DNA from: Sphingomonas hankookensis
GTDB taxonomy: Bacteria > Pseudomonadota > Alphaproteobacteria > Sphingomonadales > Sphingomonadaceae
Direction of reading: 5' to 3'
Assembly (NCBI RefSeq): GCF_001619955.1
Contig: NZ_LQQO01000034.1
Span: forward strand, 372,001 to 436,000
DNA length: 64,000 bases
In this document: piece after piece, positions 17,614 to 26,560 of the stretch
Layout of the letters: each line of letters opens with the position of its first letter
Numbering within the stretch: the first letter of the stretch is position 1
Made by a program: the position numbers and the translations under genes
The notes under the pieces: model-generated
What the model was told of the DNA's origin: nothing
The model's input: the letters and a program-made list of their open reading frames with translations, nothing else
Databases searched by the model: none

Positions 17614-17952
17614 TCAGTCGCCCGCGCCAGGCTCGGCCGAGAAATGCTCGATCTTGTTCTCGACGCCCTTCCACTGATCGGCATCGGGCGGGGTCTGGTT
17701 GGCGTTGCGGGTCACGTTGGGCCACTGCGCCGAATAGGTGTTGTTCAGCTCCAGCCACTGCTCCAGCCCGCTTTCGGTATCGGGCAGGATCGCTTCGGCG
17801 GGGCATTCCGGCTCGCACACACCGCAATCGATGCATTCGCTCGGGTTGATGACGAGCATATTCTCGCCTTCATAGAAGCAATCGACCGGACACACCTCGA
17901 CGCAGTCCATATATTTGCAGCGGATGCAGGCGTCGGTGACGACGTAGGTCAT
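17614..17952 (-). CDS. fdxA: Seven-iron ferredoxin FdxA
   Basis: 112 residues from ATG 17952 ([26 protein letters not shown]). Two iron-sulfur sets are visible: the first with CIRCKYMDC...CPVDC and the second [12 protein letters not shown], the [3Fe-4S][4Fe-4S] arrangement of FdxA. The C-terminal extension ([16 protein letters not shown]) is standard for the family. It is a soluble electron carrier. A GTG/ATG four residues upstream at 17964 is possible but adds nothing conserved. Confidence 0.95.
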   Translation of the reverse strand: MTYVVTDACIRCKYMDCVEVCPVDCFYEGENMLVINPSECIDCGVCEPECPAEAILPDTESGLEQWLELNNTYSAQWPNVTRNANQTPPDADQWKGVENKIEHFSAEPGAGD

Positions 17953-17991
17953 GGGTCCGTCCAAACTCCGAGAAATCGTATCGCGACCGCG

Positions 17992-18315
17992 TTATGCCGG
18001 GTCGTCGCCCCCGTCAACGGGGCCGGACCCTGTCGGTTCCAGCAGGGTGTAGAGCGTACGCGCTTCGGCGGGCGGCCCGCGTCGGATCGGCAACGCCTCG
18101 ACCCGCAGGATATACACGCGGGCATCTTGTGGAAAGGCGATGACCATCCCGACGCGTACCGGACAATGCGCGCGCTCGATCCTACGGCCATCGAGGCGCA
18201 GCGTACCGCGTTCGGCGATCGCCTGCGCCGCGCTGCGCGTCTTGGCGAATCGGGCATACCACAGGAACATGTCGAGCCGCATGTGCGGCACCGGTTCCGG
18301 CGCGCGTGCCGCCAT
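17992..18315 (-). CDS. S4-domain RNA-binding protein (Hsp15-like)
   Basis: 107 residues. MRLDMFLWYARFAKTRSAAQAIAERGTLRLDG is an S4 domain of the Hsp15/YrfH type, which binds structured rRNA or stalled 50S subunits. The ATG at 18315 overlaps the helicase stop (TGATG), so the two are coupled; a shorter start at 18282 (MRLDM) is also possible. The acidic tail GDDPA is not conserved. It probably works with the helicase on RNA, by context. Confidence 0.82.
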   Translation of the reverse strand: MAARAPEPVPHMRLDMFLWYARFAKTRSAAQAIAERGTLRLDGRRIERAHCPVRVGMVIAFPQDARVYILRVEALPIRRGPPAEARTLYTLLEPTGSGPVDGGDDPA

Positions 18316-20822
18316 CAGCGGTCGAACCCCAGTTCAGCGAGCGCGGCAAAGGCATTGCCCGGTCGCGCGACCGGACGCGGGGTCGGCGTCGGTGCCCGGC
18401 GGCGCGCGGGTGCCCAGCGCCATTGGGGCACATCGCCCGCTGGCGCGCTCGGCCGGAAGCCCAGCTTCGCCATCAGCCGTACGATCGTTTCCGGCTTCAG
18501 CCCCATCGATACCGCCAGCGCCGGATCGGGGGCGAACGGCGCATGCCCCTTGCGCGCGTCATGTGCCGCCTGGGCCAGCCGTTCGATCAGGTCGACGCGT
18601 ACCGCCTGCGGACCGAAGCGACGGAAGCCCCACGCCCCCTGCCCGACCGGCAGCACCGTCGCCCCGGTCGGCGCCAGCGGCTCGACCGGATGCCCGTCAC
18701 GTGCCGCCAGCAGCGCAGCGCGCCACCGGGCCGCCGCCGGTTTGAAAAGGCGCGCATCGAACAGGTCGAGCGCGCCGATCAACACCCCTGCCTTGCGCAG
18801 CCGCCGCCGGTCGTCGCCGTCGAGCGGCGCCAGCATCACATCGAACCCGTCGCGCGGGGCAATGCCGCCGACCTCGGTCAGCGCCGCCGCGACCGCGCGC
18901 AGCGATCCGCTGGCCGCCGGATCACGCGCAAGGGCTGCCAGCGCGCCGAGCGTCGGTGCCCGGCGCGCGACATCGCTTTGCACCCAGGCTGCCAACCGGT
19001 CGCGCACCTGCCCCTGCGCCGTGCGGTCGAGCACGTAGAGGCTACGGTCCAGCGTCACCACCGGCCGGTCGAGCGTCGTGCCGCCGGTCAAGGTCGCGAC
19101 GGTCAGCCCGTTCCACGTCAGTTCGGGCACCGCCCCCGGTTCGGCTGAGAGCGACAATTCGGCGTCCGTCGCCGCGACCAGTTCGGCGCCGCGCTTGCGC
19201 AGTTCGCCGGCCAGCCCCTTTTCAGCGGCGGCGATCAACAGCCTCTTGTCGGCGACGCGCGTGTCGGACGATACTTCGAACCGGAAGCCGGTCAGCCGGC
19301 CCAGCGCATGGCCATCGACGCTGACCGATCCGTCCGCCGCGACATCGACCGGCAGGTCGGCGGCACCGGCACCGATCCGCCGCAACAACACCGTCGTCCG
19401 CTGATCGACGAAACGCTGCCGCAACCGGTCATGGAGCGCGTCGGACAGCTTCTCCTCGACGCCGCGCGTCCGCGCCGCCCAATGTTCGGGGTCGAGCAGC
19501 CAGTCGGCGCGGTGGGCAATATAGGCCCAGCTGCGTGCCGCCGCGATTCGCCCGGCGATCGTCTCAACATCGCCGTTCATCTGGTCGAGCCGCTGCAGTT
19601 CGTCCGCGAACCATTGGTGCGGGATATGCCCCGCCCCTTCGCTCAGATGACCGAAGATTCGCCCGACGAAACGACTATGCGGGTCGGGGCCGAGCTTGCG
19701 GAAATCGGGCAGGCCGCACGCGGACCAGAGCCGCCGGACCATCGCCGGGGATCGCGTGCGGGCGCGGACCCAATCCTCCTCGGCCAGCCGTTTCAGCACG
19801 ATCAGGTCGATCGCTTCCGGCGCGGCGGTCAGCACCGGATGGTTCGGTCGCGCTTCGAGGCTGTCGATCAGCGCGTCGATGCTGGAGAAGTCCGGCTCGC
19901 CGCTGCGCCAGTAGAGCCGTTCCAGCGGCGGCACATGATGCCCCTCGATCGCCAGCACTTCCTCCGGCGTAAAGGCGTTCGGCCCTTCCTCGACCAGCGC
20001 GCCGAAGGTGCCGTCGCGGTGGTGCCGCCCGGCGCGCCCGGCGATCTGCGCCATCTCGGCGATGGTCAGCCGCCGTTGCCGCCGCCCGTCGAACTTGCGC
20101 AGGCTGGCAAAGGCGACATGCGCGACGTCGAGGTTCAGCCCCATCCCGATCGCGTCGGTCGCGACCAGATAATCGACCTCACCCGACTGGAACATCGCGA
20201 CCTGTGCATTGCGGGTGCGTGGGGACAGCGCACCCATCACCACCGCCGCACCGCCGCGCATCCGGCGGATCGCCTCCGCCACGGCATAAACCTCTTCGGA
20301 CGAGAAGGCGACGATCGCCGACCGGCGCGGCAGGCGCGACAGCTTGCGCGCGCCGGCATAGCTGAGCGTCGAGAAGCGCGGACGCGAGATGATCTCGGCA
20401 TCCTTCACCAGCGCGCGGACCATCGGTTTCAGCGAATCGGATCCGAGGATCATCGTCTCCTCCCGCCCCCGTGCGCGCAGCAGCCGATCGGTAAAGACAT
20501 GGCCGCGTTCCGGATCGGCGCCCAGCTGCGCCTCGTCCAGCGCGACGAACGCCGTCTCCCGCTCCAGCGGCATCGATTCGGCGGTACACAGGAACCAGCG
20601 CGCCTTGGGCGGGACGATGCGCTCCTCTCCGGTCACCAGTGCGACATTCTCCACGCCTTTCATCGCGACGACGCGGTCGTAATTCTCGCGCGCCAGCAAC
20701 CGAAGCGGGAAACCGATCATTCCCGAGGCATGACCGCACATCCGCTCGATCGCGAGATAGGTCTTGCCGGTATTGGTCGGCCCCAGCACTGCCGTGACCG
20801 GGCTACGCGCGAACTGGCTCAT
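18315..20822 (-). CDS. Suv3-like DExH RNA helicase
   Basis: 835 residues from ATG 20822 (alternatives at 20834 and upstream add a non-conserved leader). Motif I is GPTNTGKT (14-21), motif II DEAQ (96-99), and the C-terminal motifs TDAIGMGLNLD and IAEMAQIAGRAGR are those of the mitochondrial Suv3 helicase family. The long C-terminal half carries no recognised catalytic domain and ends in a proline/arginine-rich stretch. Suv3 unwinds RNA for the mitochondrial degradosome; the bacterial version is little studied. Coupled to the S4 protein. Confidence 0.85.
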   Translation of the reverse strand: MSQFARSPVTAVLGPTNTGKTYLAIERMCGHASGMIGFPLRLLARENYDRVVAMKGVENVALVTGEERIVPPKARWFLCTAESMPLERETAFVALDEAQLGADPERGHVFTDRLLRARGREETMILGSDSLKPMVRALVKDAEIISRPRFSTLSYAGARKLSRLPRRSAIVAFSSEEVYAVAEAIRRMRGGAAVVMGALSPRTRNAQVAMFQSGEVDYLVATDAIGMGLNLDVAHVAFASLRKFDGRRQRRLTIAEMAQIAGRAGRHHRDGTFGALVEEGPNAFTPEEVLAIEGHHVPPLERLYWRSGEPDFSSIDALIDSLEARPNHPVLTAAPEAIDLIVLKRLAEEDWVRARTRSPAMVRRLWSACGLPDFRKLGPDPHSRFVGRIFGHLSEGAGHIPHQWFADELQRLDQMNGDVETIAGRIAAARSWAYIAHRADWLLDPEHWAARTRGVEEKLSDALHDRLRQRFVDQRTTVLLRRIGAGAADLPVDVAADGSVSVDGHALGRLTGFRFEVSSDTRVADKRLLIAAAEKGLAGELRKRGAELVAATDAELSLSAEPGAVPELTWNGLTVATLTGGTTLDRPVVTLDRSLYVLDRTAQGQVRDRLAAWVQSDVARRAPTLGALAALARDPAASGSLRAVAAALTEVGGIAPRDGFDVMLAPLDGDDRRRLRKAGVLIGALDLFDARLFKPAAARWRAALLAARDGHPVEPLAPTGATVLPVGQGAWGFRRFGPQAVRVDLIERLAQAAHDARKGHAPFAPDPALAVSMGLKPETIVRLMAKLGFRPSAPAGDVPQWRWAPARRRAPTPTPRPVARPGNAFAALAELGFDR

Positions 20823-21019
20823 CTCGCACAACATCGGGGGTCGCAGGCGCCGGTGCAACGGGTTTCGCGGGTTCCCGCAAAGCTTTCGTCCGGTCGCAGC
20901 ATGGCCACGCTCCGTCGCAGCCGAATCTGAGGCCGCCGTGGTTCATTTGACTTTAAAGTTTTGGCTTCACAGGGGAAGCAGACCGGGCCGGGTCGGGCGG
21001 CCGTCTCTGGGGGCTGGGT
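20823..21019. promoter_or_regulatory. Divergent promoter region between helicase and M23 peptidase genes
   Basis: A 197-base gap between divergent genes. It holds an AT-rich island with TTGACT and the perfect palindrome ACTTTAAAGT (20950-20959) about 60 bases before the peptidase start. No confident -10 partner is seen. Nothing else is recognised. Confidence 0.3.
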
Positions 21020-22477
21020 GTGTTCCTGCGCACCGATCATGGACTGGAACTGGCGGGCGGCACCAGCGCATTGCGCTTCGGGCGTGCCCCGGTCCTGTCC
21101 GCACCAGCCCGCACCGCCGAATGGCGCGGCCGTATCGAATCGTTTGGCTGGACCCCGGATTTGGGCGCCGCAATCGGATCGCGCGACTGGTGGCGGGGCC
21201 TGGCGACCTGCACCGCATTATGCGCCGCCGTCTGGGCATTGGCACCGTCCTGGAACCGGCCGATCCTCAGCACCGTTCCCGCGCCGCTCGACGGCAGCGC
21301 GCTGGACGAGGCGCGCAGCCTGTCTTTCGGTGCAAGCGCGCTGGGCGGCACCAGCGGCATGCGGCTCGCCGCCACGTCGCGCGTCGTGCCGCTCGCCAAC
21401 ACCCCTGAACGGCCGATCGTCGAGGCGACCGCAACGCTGGGTGGCGGCATCGCCAGCGCGCTCGAACGTACCGGAGTCGGTGCCAACGAAGCGCGCGAGG
21501 CGGCGGCGCTCGTCGCAGGCCGGGTCGATCCGGCCGAACTGACACCCGGCACCCGGCTCGACATTACGCTCGGCCGGCGTGACAGCCCGTCCCAGCCGCG
21601 ACCGCTCGAACATCTCGCTTTCCGCGCCAGGTTCGACCTCGCGCTCGAAATCGTCCGCGAAGGCGGTACGCTACGGCTCGATGCCCGACCGATCGCGATC
21701 GACCATACGCCGCTGCGCATCCGCGGCCGGGTCGGCGCCAGCCTGTACCGCGCCGCCCGCGCCGCCGGGGCCCCGGCCAAGGCGGTCGAATCCTATATCC
21801 GCACCGTCTCCGGACTCGTGCCGATGGGGCAGGTCGGACAGGATGATTCGTTCGACCTGATCGTCGAACAGGCCCGCGCCGCCACCGGCGAAGTCCAGCT
21901 GGGCCAACTGCTCTATGCCGGTCTTTCAGGACGCCGCGACGTGCGCCTGGTCCGCTGGCAGGATGGCAGCCGTACCGAATGGCTCGATCCCAAGGGCGTG
22001 GGCGAGCGCAAGGGTACGATGATGTGGCCGGTCGCCGCGCGCATCTCGTCCAATTTCGGCTGGCGTGTGCATCCGGTGCTGGGCTTCCGTCGCCTGCACA
22101 AGGGCATGGACTTCGCCGCCGCCTATGGCAGCCCGATCCGGGCGACCACCGACGGACGGGTGGCCAGCGCCGGCTGGCATGGCGGCTATGGCAATTTTGT
22201 GAAACTCGACCATGGCGGCGGTCTCGCCACCGGCTATGGCCATATGAGCCGGATCGTGGTGCGCGCGGGCAGCCGCGTGTCGCAGGGGCAGGTGATCGGC
22301 TATGTCGGGTCGACCGGTCTGTCGACCGGCCCGCACCTGCATTACGAGCTTTGGAAGAACGGCGTGCCGGTCAATCCACGGTCGGTGGCGTTCGCCACCG
22401 TGCAGCAGCTGCAGGGCGACGAACTGGTCCGCTTCCGCCGGCATGTCGCCGGACTGATGGGCGTCGCGGCGCGCTGA
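21020..22477 (+). CDS. M23 family (LytM-type) murein endopeptidase
   Basis: 485 residues from a GTG at 21020 with a G-rich Shine-Dalgarno. A membrane anchor is at about 55-75 (GLATCTALCAAVWALAP), then a periplasmic region with a LysM/opacity-associated-like part, and a C-terminal LytM domain with zinc ligands H360 and D364 (HKGMDFAA) and H439/H441 (HLHYELW). All ligands are present, so it is predicted active in cutting peptidoglycan cross-links. Divergent from the helicase. Confidence 0.9.
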   Translation: MFLRTDHGLELAGGTSALRFGRAPVLSAPARTAEWRGRIESFGWTPDLGAAIGSRDWWRGLATCTALCAAVWALAPSWNRPILSTVPAPLDGSALDEARSLSFGASALGGTSGMRLAATSRVVPLANTPERPIVEATATLGGGIASALERTGVGANEAREAAALVAGRVDPAELTPGTRLDITLGRRDSPSQPRPLEHLAFRARFDLALEIVREGGTLRLDARPIAIDHTPLRIRGRVGASLYRAARAAGAPAKAVESYIRTVSGLVPMGQVGQDDSFDLIVEQARAATGEVQLGQLLYAGLSGRRDVRLVRWQDGSRTEWLDPKGVGERKGTMMWPVAARISSNFGWRVHPVLGFRRLHKGMDFAAAYGSPIRATTDGRVASAGWHGGYGNFVKLDHGGGLATGYGHMSRIVVRAGSRVSQGQVIGYVGSTGLSTGPHLHYELWKNGVPVNPRSVAFATVQQLQGDELVRFRRHVAGLMGVAAR

Positions 22478-22553
22478 CCCGCCTGCTTTGAACGGACTTC
22501 GGTCCGGCAACGGCGGAAATCGCTTGGTTGTATCCCGGTACCGGGATGGCGGA

Positions 22554-24212
22554 TTACCGACCCTGGGTTCGCCAGCGGCGGATGGTACGGTCGACCAATG
22601 CGTCCTCGCCCCCTTCCTGCTGCCACATCTCGATAAAGGACGGCGACGCGGACGCGGGGCACAGCGCCGGTTCGAGCAGGTCGAACGACAGCCGGATCGG
22701 CGTCGTGACTCCTTCGCCGACGATGATGCACTCACGATTGCGCAGCGCCGGAATCGCGTCGAGCAAGCCGCGCGCATCTTCGGGCATCGCAGCACGGACG
22801 AATGCCTGATCGCGTTCATTATTGAGCCGCATGGTCAGGATCGTGCCGCATTGCGACAGCACGCCCTCGGCCAGATCGGACGGACGCTGGGTGATGAGGC
22901 CCAGCGACACGCCATATTTGCGGCCTTCCTTGGCGATCCGGCTGAGGATACCCGCCGCCGACGATCCCGATCCGGCCCGCTCGTTGGGGACGTAGCGATG
23001 CGCCTCCTCGCACACCAGCAGCACCGGCTTGCTCGTCTCACCCCGCGACCAGATCGCGAAATCGAACACCAGCCGCGACAGGACGGCGACGACGACCGAG
23101 GTGATTTCGGACGGCACCGCCGATACGTCGACGATCGAGATCGGCTTGCCCTGCGCAGGCAATCGGAACACGCGCTTCAGGAACGCCGCCATCGTGTCCG
23201 CGACCAGCATGCCGGAAAACATGAAGGCATAGCGCGGGTCGGAGCGAATTTCCTCCAGCCGCGCCTTCAACCGCAGATAGGGTGCGTTGTCGCTCCCCCG
23301 GTCCATCCGCGTCATTTCCGCCTGCAGGATCGCGGTCAGGTCGGACAACAGATAGGGAATCGGGGCATCGACGGTCAGGCGCGGAATATCCTGTGCCGCG
23401 CGGCTCTTGGCCTTCGCCGCAAGGATGCAGCGTGCGAGAATATCGGCTTCGATCTGCCGCGCGGATCCTTCCGACGTCAGCAGGATATCGCAATGTTCGT
23501 GAAAATTGAGCAGCCAATAGGGCAGCTGCAAATTGGATACGTCGAGCAATTCACCCTTGTCGGCGAATGCCTTCCCATATTCGCCATGCGGGTCGATCAC
23601 GACGATATGACCGTGCGGGCTGTAATCGCAGATCCGGTGCAGGATCAGCGCAGCGGTGGTCGACTTGCCCGTGCCGGTCGACCCGACAAGCGCGAAATGC
23701 TTGCCGAGCAGTGGGTCGACATACAGCGCCGCCGGCAGGTCGCGCGTCATGTGCACCGTGCCGACGGTGATATGGGGGCGATCCTGCGTCGCATAGATTT
23801 GCCGCAGCACGTCGCGCGGGACCGGATAGACCGGCGATCCGGGCAGCGGATAGCGCGTCACGCCGCGGCGAAAACCGCGCATCCCCTGCCCGGGTGCGGG
23901 CTCATAGCCCTCCCCCATTAGGTCGACATCGGCGATCAGGTTCGATCCGTCATCCGCCAGCCGGGTCGAGCGGATGCCGGCCACTACCCAGATCTTGCCG
24001 ATCTGCAATTTGACCAGCGACCCGACCTGTCCGGCCGGTTCGACGTCCGGTCCCTGCTGCGCCGCGAAGGCGGACAGGGCGTGCATGTCCAGCAGCAGCC
24101 GGCTCGACGCGCCCGATATGTCGAGCAGTACCCCGATGGTCGGCGCACGTTCGTCGGTTCCGGTGCTGGCAGCGCCGGACAGCGGCGGGCGAATCGGCAT
24201 GTTCATGTCCAT
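22554..24212 (-). CDS. HerA-like ATPase (DUF87 family)
   Basis: 552 residues. A beta-barrel N-terminus (residues about 25-140, HAS-barrel-like) precedes a RecA/FtsK-type ATPase with Walker A GSTGTGKSTT and Walker B LLVCEEAHRYVP, and the motif LITQRPSDLAEGVLSQCGT. These are HerA hallmarks; HerA hexamers pump or translocate DNA, often with NurA in archaea. No nuclease partner is encoded next to it. It follows parB by 31 bases on the same strand, so it may be part of the par transcript and act on DNA near the origin (inference). Confidence 0.85.
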   Translation of the reverse strand: MDMNMPIRPPLSGAASTGTDERAPTIGVLLDISGASSRLLLDMHALSAFAAQQGPDVEPAGQVGSLVKLQIGKIWVVAGIRSTRLADDGSNLIADVDLMGEGYEPAPGQGMRGFRRGVTRYPLPGSPVYPVPRDVLRQIYATQDRPHITVGTVHMTRDLPAALYVDPLLGKHFALVGSTGTGKSTTAALILHRICDYSPHGHIVVIDPHGEYGKAFADKGELLDVSNLQLPYWLLNFHEHCDILLTSEGSARQIEADILARCILAAKAKSRAAQDIPRLTVDAPIPYLLSDLTAILQAEMTRMDRGSDNAPYLRLKARLEEIRSDPRYAFMFSGMLVADTMAAFLKRVFRLPAQGKPISIVDVSAVPSEITSVVVAVLSRLVFDFAIWSRGETSKPVLLVCEEAHRYVPNERAGSGSSAAGILSRIAKEGRKYGVSLGLITQRPSDLAEGVLSQCGTILTMRLNNERDQAFVRAAMPEDARGLLDAIPALRNRECIIVGEGVTTPIRLSFDLLEPALCPASASPSFIEMWQQEGGEDALVDRTIRRWRTQGR

Positions 24213-24243
24213 AACCTGCTCGCCTACCTGTAAATTTTGCGTA

Positions 24244-25167
24244 TCAGATGCGCTCGCCGCTTAACCTTTGGCAAACCATGTCCAATTGTCCGAGCGTCGA
24301 ATAGCCGATCGCGATCGATCCGCCCTTGTCGCCATGGCTGATCTGGACCTTCAGCCCGAGAACGTCGCCCAGCTGCCGTTCGAGTGCGCGCAGATCGGCG
24401 TCGCTCGCGCCGTCCTGGCTGGCACCTGCCGCCGGATCGCGTGGGGTGCGGGTCCGCTTGGCCTCGGGCTCGCGCGCCTGCCGCGCCATCCGCTCGACAT
24501 CGCGTACCGACAGCCCCTTCGCGACCACCTTCTCGGCGATCGTCTCGGCACCGGGGACGTGTATCAGCGCGCGGGCGTGACCCATGCTCAGCCGCTGGTC
24601 GCCGACCATGTCCTGGATCGGCTTGGGCAATTCGAGCAGCCGCAGCAAATTGGTGACATGGCTGCGCGACTTGGCGACCAGATTGGCGAGCGCCTCCTGG
24701 GTATGACCGAACTCGTCGATCAGCCGGCGATAGCCTTCGGCCTCCTCGATCGCGGTCAGGTCGCGTCGCTGGATATTTTCGACCAGCGCGATTTCCATCG
24801 TCTCGGCATCGGTGAAGTCGCGGACGACCACCGGTACCTCGTGCAGCCGCGCCCGCTGTGCCGCCCGCCAGCGCCGTTCGCCGGCGACGATTTGATATCC
24901 CTTGCCATGCGGCCGCACGACGATCGGCTGGATCACCCCGCGCGCCGAGATCGATTCCGCCAGCTCGTCCAGCGCCGATTCGTCGAAGAATCGCCGCGGC
25001 TGGCCCGGCAGCGGCGACAGCGCGGTTACCGGCAGTTGTCGCACGCCGCTGGGCGGGGTCGATCCGCGCGCGGTCGAAACCTCGCCTTCGGGGTCGCCCA
25101 GCAATGAACTCAGCCCCCGACCGAGGCCCCCCATGCGCGGACGGCGCGGTGTCGCCTGCTCGCTCAT
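24244..25167 (-). CDS. parB: Chromosome-partitioning protein ParB
   Basis: 307 residues. The N-terminal ParA-stimulating peptide MGGLGRGLSSLLGD (12-25), the CTP-binding GERRWRA at 96-102, the ENIQRRDLTAIEEAEGYRRL loop and a central helix-turn-helix (TQEALANLVAKSRSHVTNLLRLL) are all present. It loads at parS sites as a CTP-dependent clamp and spreads. The start overlaps the parA stop by four bases. Targets are the six parS-like sites in this window. Confidence 0.97.
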   Translation of the reverse strand: MSEQATPRRPRMGGLGRGLSSLLGDPEGEVSTARGSTPPSGVRQLPVTALSPLPGQPRRFFDESALDELAESISARGVIQPIVVRPHGKGYQIVAGERRWRAAQRARLHEVPVVVRDFTDAETMEIALVENIQRRDLTAIEEAEGYRRLIDEFGHTQEALANLVAKSRSHVTNLLRLLELPKPIQDMVGDQRLSMGHARALIHVPGAETIAEKVVAKGLSVRDVERMARQAREPEAKRTRTPRDPAAGASQDGASDADLRALERQLGDVLGLKVQISHGDKGGSIAIGYSTLGQLDMVCQRLSGERI

Positions 25168-25943
25168 GCCGCCTCCGCCAGGCTCGGTAGCCGTGCGATC
25201 ACTTCACGGGCAAGCGCGATATAGGCTTCCGACCCTGCACAGCGATAATCGTAGATCAGCGCCGGCACGCCATGACTGGGCGCCTCGGACAGGCGGACAT
25301 TGCGCGGAATCACCGTATCGAACACTACTTTCCCCAACACCGCGCGCACATCGTCCGACACCTGGTCGGTCAGCCGGTTGCGCCGGTCGTACATCGTCAA
25401 CACCACGCCCAGGATCGACAGCCCCGGATTGAACCGCCCGCGAATCCGCTCGACGGTGCTCAGCAGCTGGCTCAGGCCCTCCAGCGCGAAGAACTCGCAC
25501 TGGAGCGGCACCAACAGCGCATGGCTCGCTACCATCGCGTTAATGGTCAGCAGCCCGAGCGATGGCGGGCAGTCGATCAGGATCACGTCCCATCGCCCCC
25601 CGCTCGCCTCGACGACCCGGTCGAGCCGATGGGTGCGCGCCTCGAACTCGATCAGCTCGATCTCCGCCCCCGACAAGTCGACCGTCGCCGGCACGATCGA
25701 CAGGCGCGGCACCTTGGTTTCGACCGCCGCTTCGTTCAGCATCAGGTCGCCGACCAGCAGGTCGTAGGTCGAATATTCGCGATCGTTGCGACCGATGCCG
25801 AGTCCGGTCGACGCATTACCCTGCGGATCGAGGTCGAGGATCAGCACGTTCAACCCGGTGGCGGCCAGCGCCGTACCGACGTTGATCGCCGTGGTGGTCT
25901 TGCCGACGCCCCCCTTCTGGTTCGCGATGGCAATGCAAATCAT
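25164..25943 (-). CDS. parA: Chromosome-partitioning ATPase ParA
   Basis: 259 residues. Deviant Walker A KGGVGKTT (10-17) with the signature lysine, DLDPQGNASTGLG, and Walker B VILIDCPPSLGLL. It forms ATP-dependent dimers on the nucleoid and drives ParB-parS segregation. It overlaps rsmG upstream and parB downstream by four bases each, within the mnmE-mnmG-rsmG-parA-parB block usual for bacterial origins. Confidence 0.97.
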   Translation of the reverse strand: MICIAIANQKGGVGKTTTAINVGTALAATGLNVLILDLDPQGNASTGLGIGRNDREYSTYDLLVGDLMLNEAAVETKVPRLSIVPATVDLSGAEIELIEFEARTHRLDRVVEASGGRWDVILIDCPPSLGLLTINAMVASHALLVPLQCEFFALEGLSQLLSTVERIRGRFNPGLSILGVVLTMYDRRNRLTDQVSDDVRAVLGKVVFDTVIPRNVRLSEAPSHGVPALIYDYRCAGSEAYIALAREVIARLPSLAEAA

Positions 25944-26560
25944 GCTTGGCGCACTCCCCTGGCGACCACGATCGACGATGTCGGATCGGTAATGCTATGT
26001 TCCACGTGAAACATTCCGCGCCAGTCGGCCTTCGCTTCGGCCAGCTCCTCGGTGGTGGAACGTCCCTTCGGCAACACCCATATCGTATCGGCGTCGCTAT
26101 GCCGATGGCCGATCGCAAATAACGCGGCCAGTCGCGCGACCGCACGCGCGGTGATGATCGCCGCCGGGCAGTCGGCGGGCAACTTCTCGATCTTGGCCTG
26201 ATGGACGACGACATTGGTCAGTCCCAGATCGGCCGCCATAACGCGCAGCAACGTGGCGCGTCGCGCGCGCGGTTCGACCAGCACGACAGGGCGATCGGTC
26301 AGGATGGCGGCGACGATCCCGGGAAAGCCTGCGCCCGATCCGATATCGATCCAGGCGCCTTCGTTCGCTGCGTCGGCCAGCGGCACCAGCTGAGCCGAGT
26401 CCAACAGATGCCGTTCCCAGATATGGTCGATCGTCGACGCCGCGATCAGATTTTGATGGGCGGTTTCCGCAACGATCCGATCCGCGAATCTTGCCAGCAA
26501 CGCCGTACGTTCGACCCCGAAGCGGGTTTCGAGCCAGTCGCGCGCGTCCTGCTCGGTCAT
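25940..26560 (-). CDS. rsmG: 16S rRNA (guanine527-N7)-methyltransferase
   Basis: 206 residues. The SAM loop [11 protein letters not shown] is at 71-81 and the N-terminal helices with [18 protein letters not shown] are typical of RsmG/GidB. It methylates G527 of 16S rRNA. A perfect parS (25998-26013) lies inside the coding sequence and is translated as MFHVEH around residues 183-188, near the C-terminus. Starts overlap mnmG by four bases. Confidence 0.95.
   Translation of the reverse strand: MTEQDARDWLETRFGVERTALLARFADRIVAETAHQNLIAASTIDHIWERHLLDSAQLVPLADAANEGAWIDIGSGAGFPGIVAAILTDRPVVLVEPRARRATLLRVMAADLGLTNVVVHQAKIEKLPADCPAAIITARAVARLAALFAIGHRHSDADTIWVLPKGRSTTEELAEAKADWRGMFHVEHSITDPTSSIVVARGVRQA
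25998..26013 (+). other. Perfect parS site inside rsmG
   Basis: TGTTCCACGTGAAACA, 16 of 16 with the Bacillus/Caulobacter consensus, and almost fully palindromic. It is about 8 kb left of the putative oriC and 55 bases upstream of the parA start codon, the usual place for a primary ParB loading site. Confidence 0.95.

Noticed and set aside
17985..18020. Third kind of two-hairpin repeat at the end of the S4 gene (GTCGTCGCCCCCGTCAACGG)
   Set aside because: Only one hairpin and an imperfect CCGGAC end; may be ordinary coding sequence.
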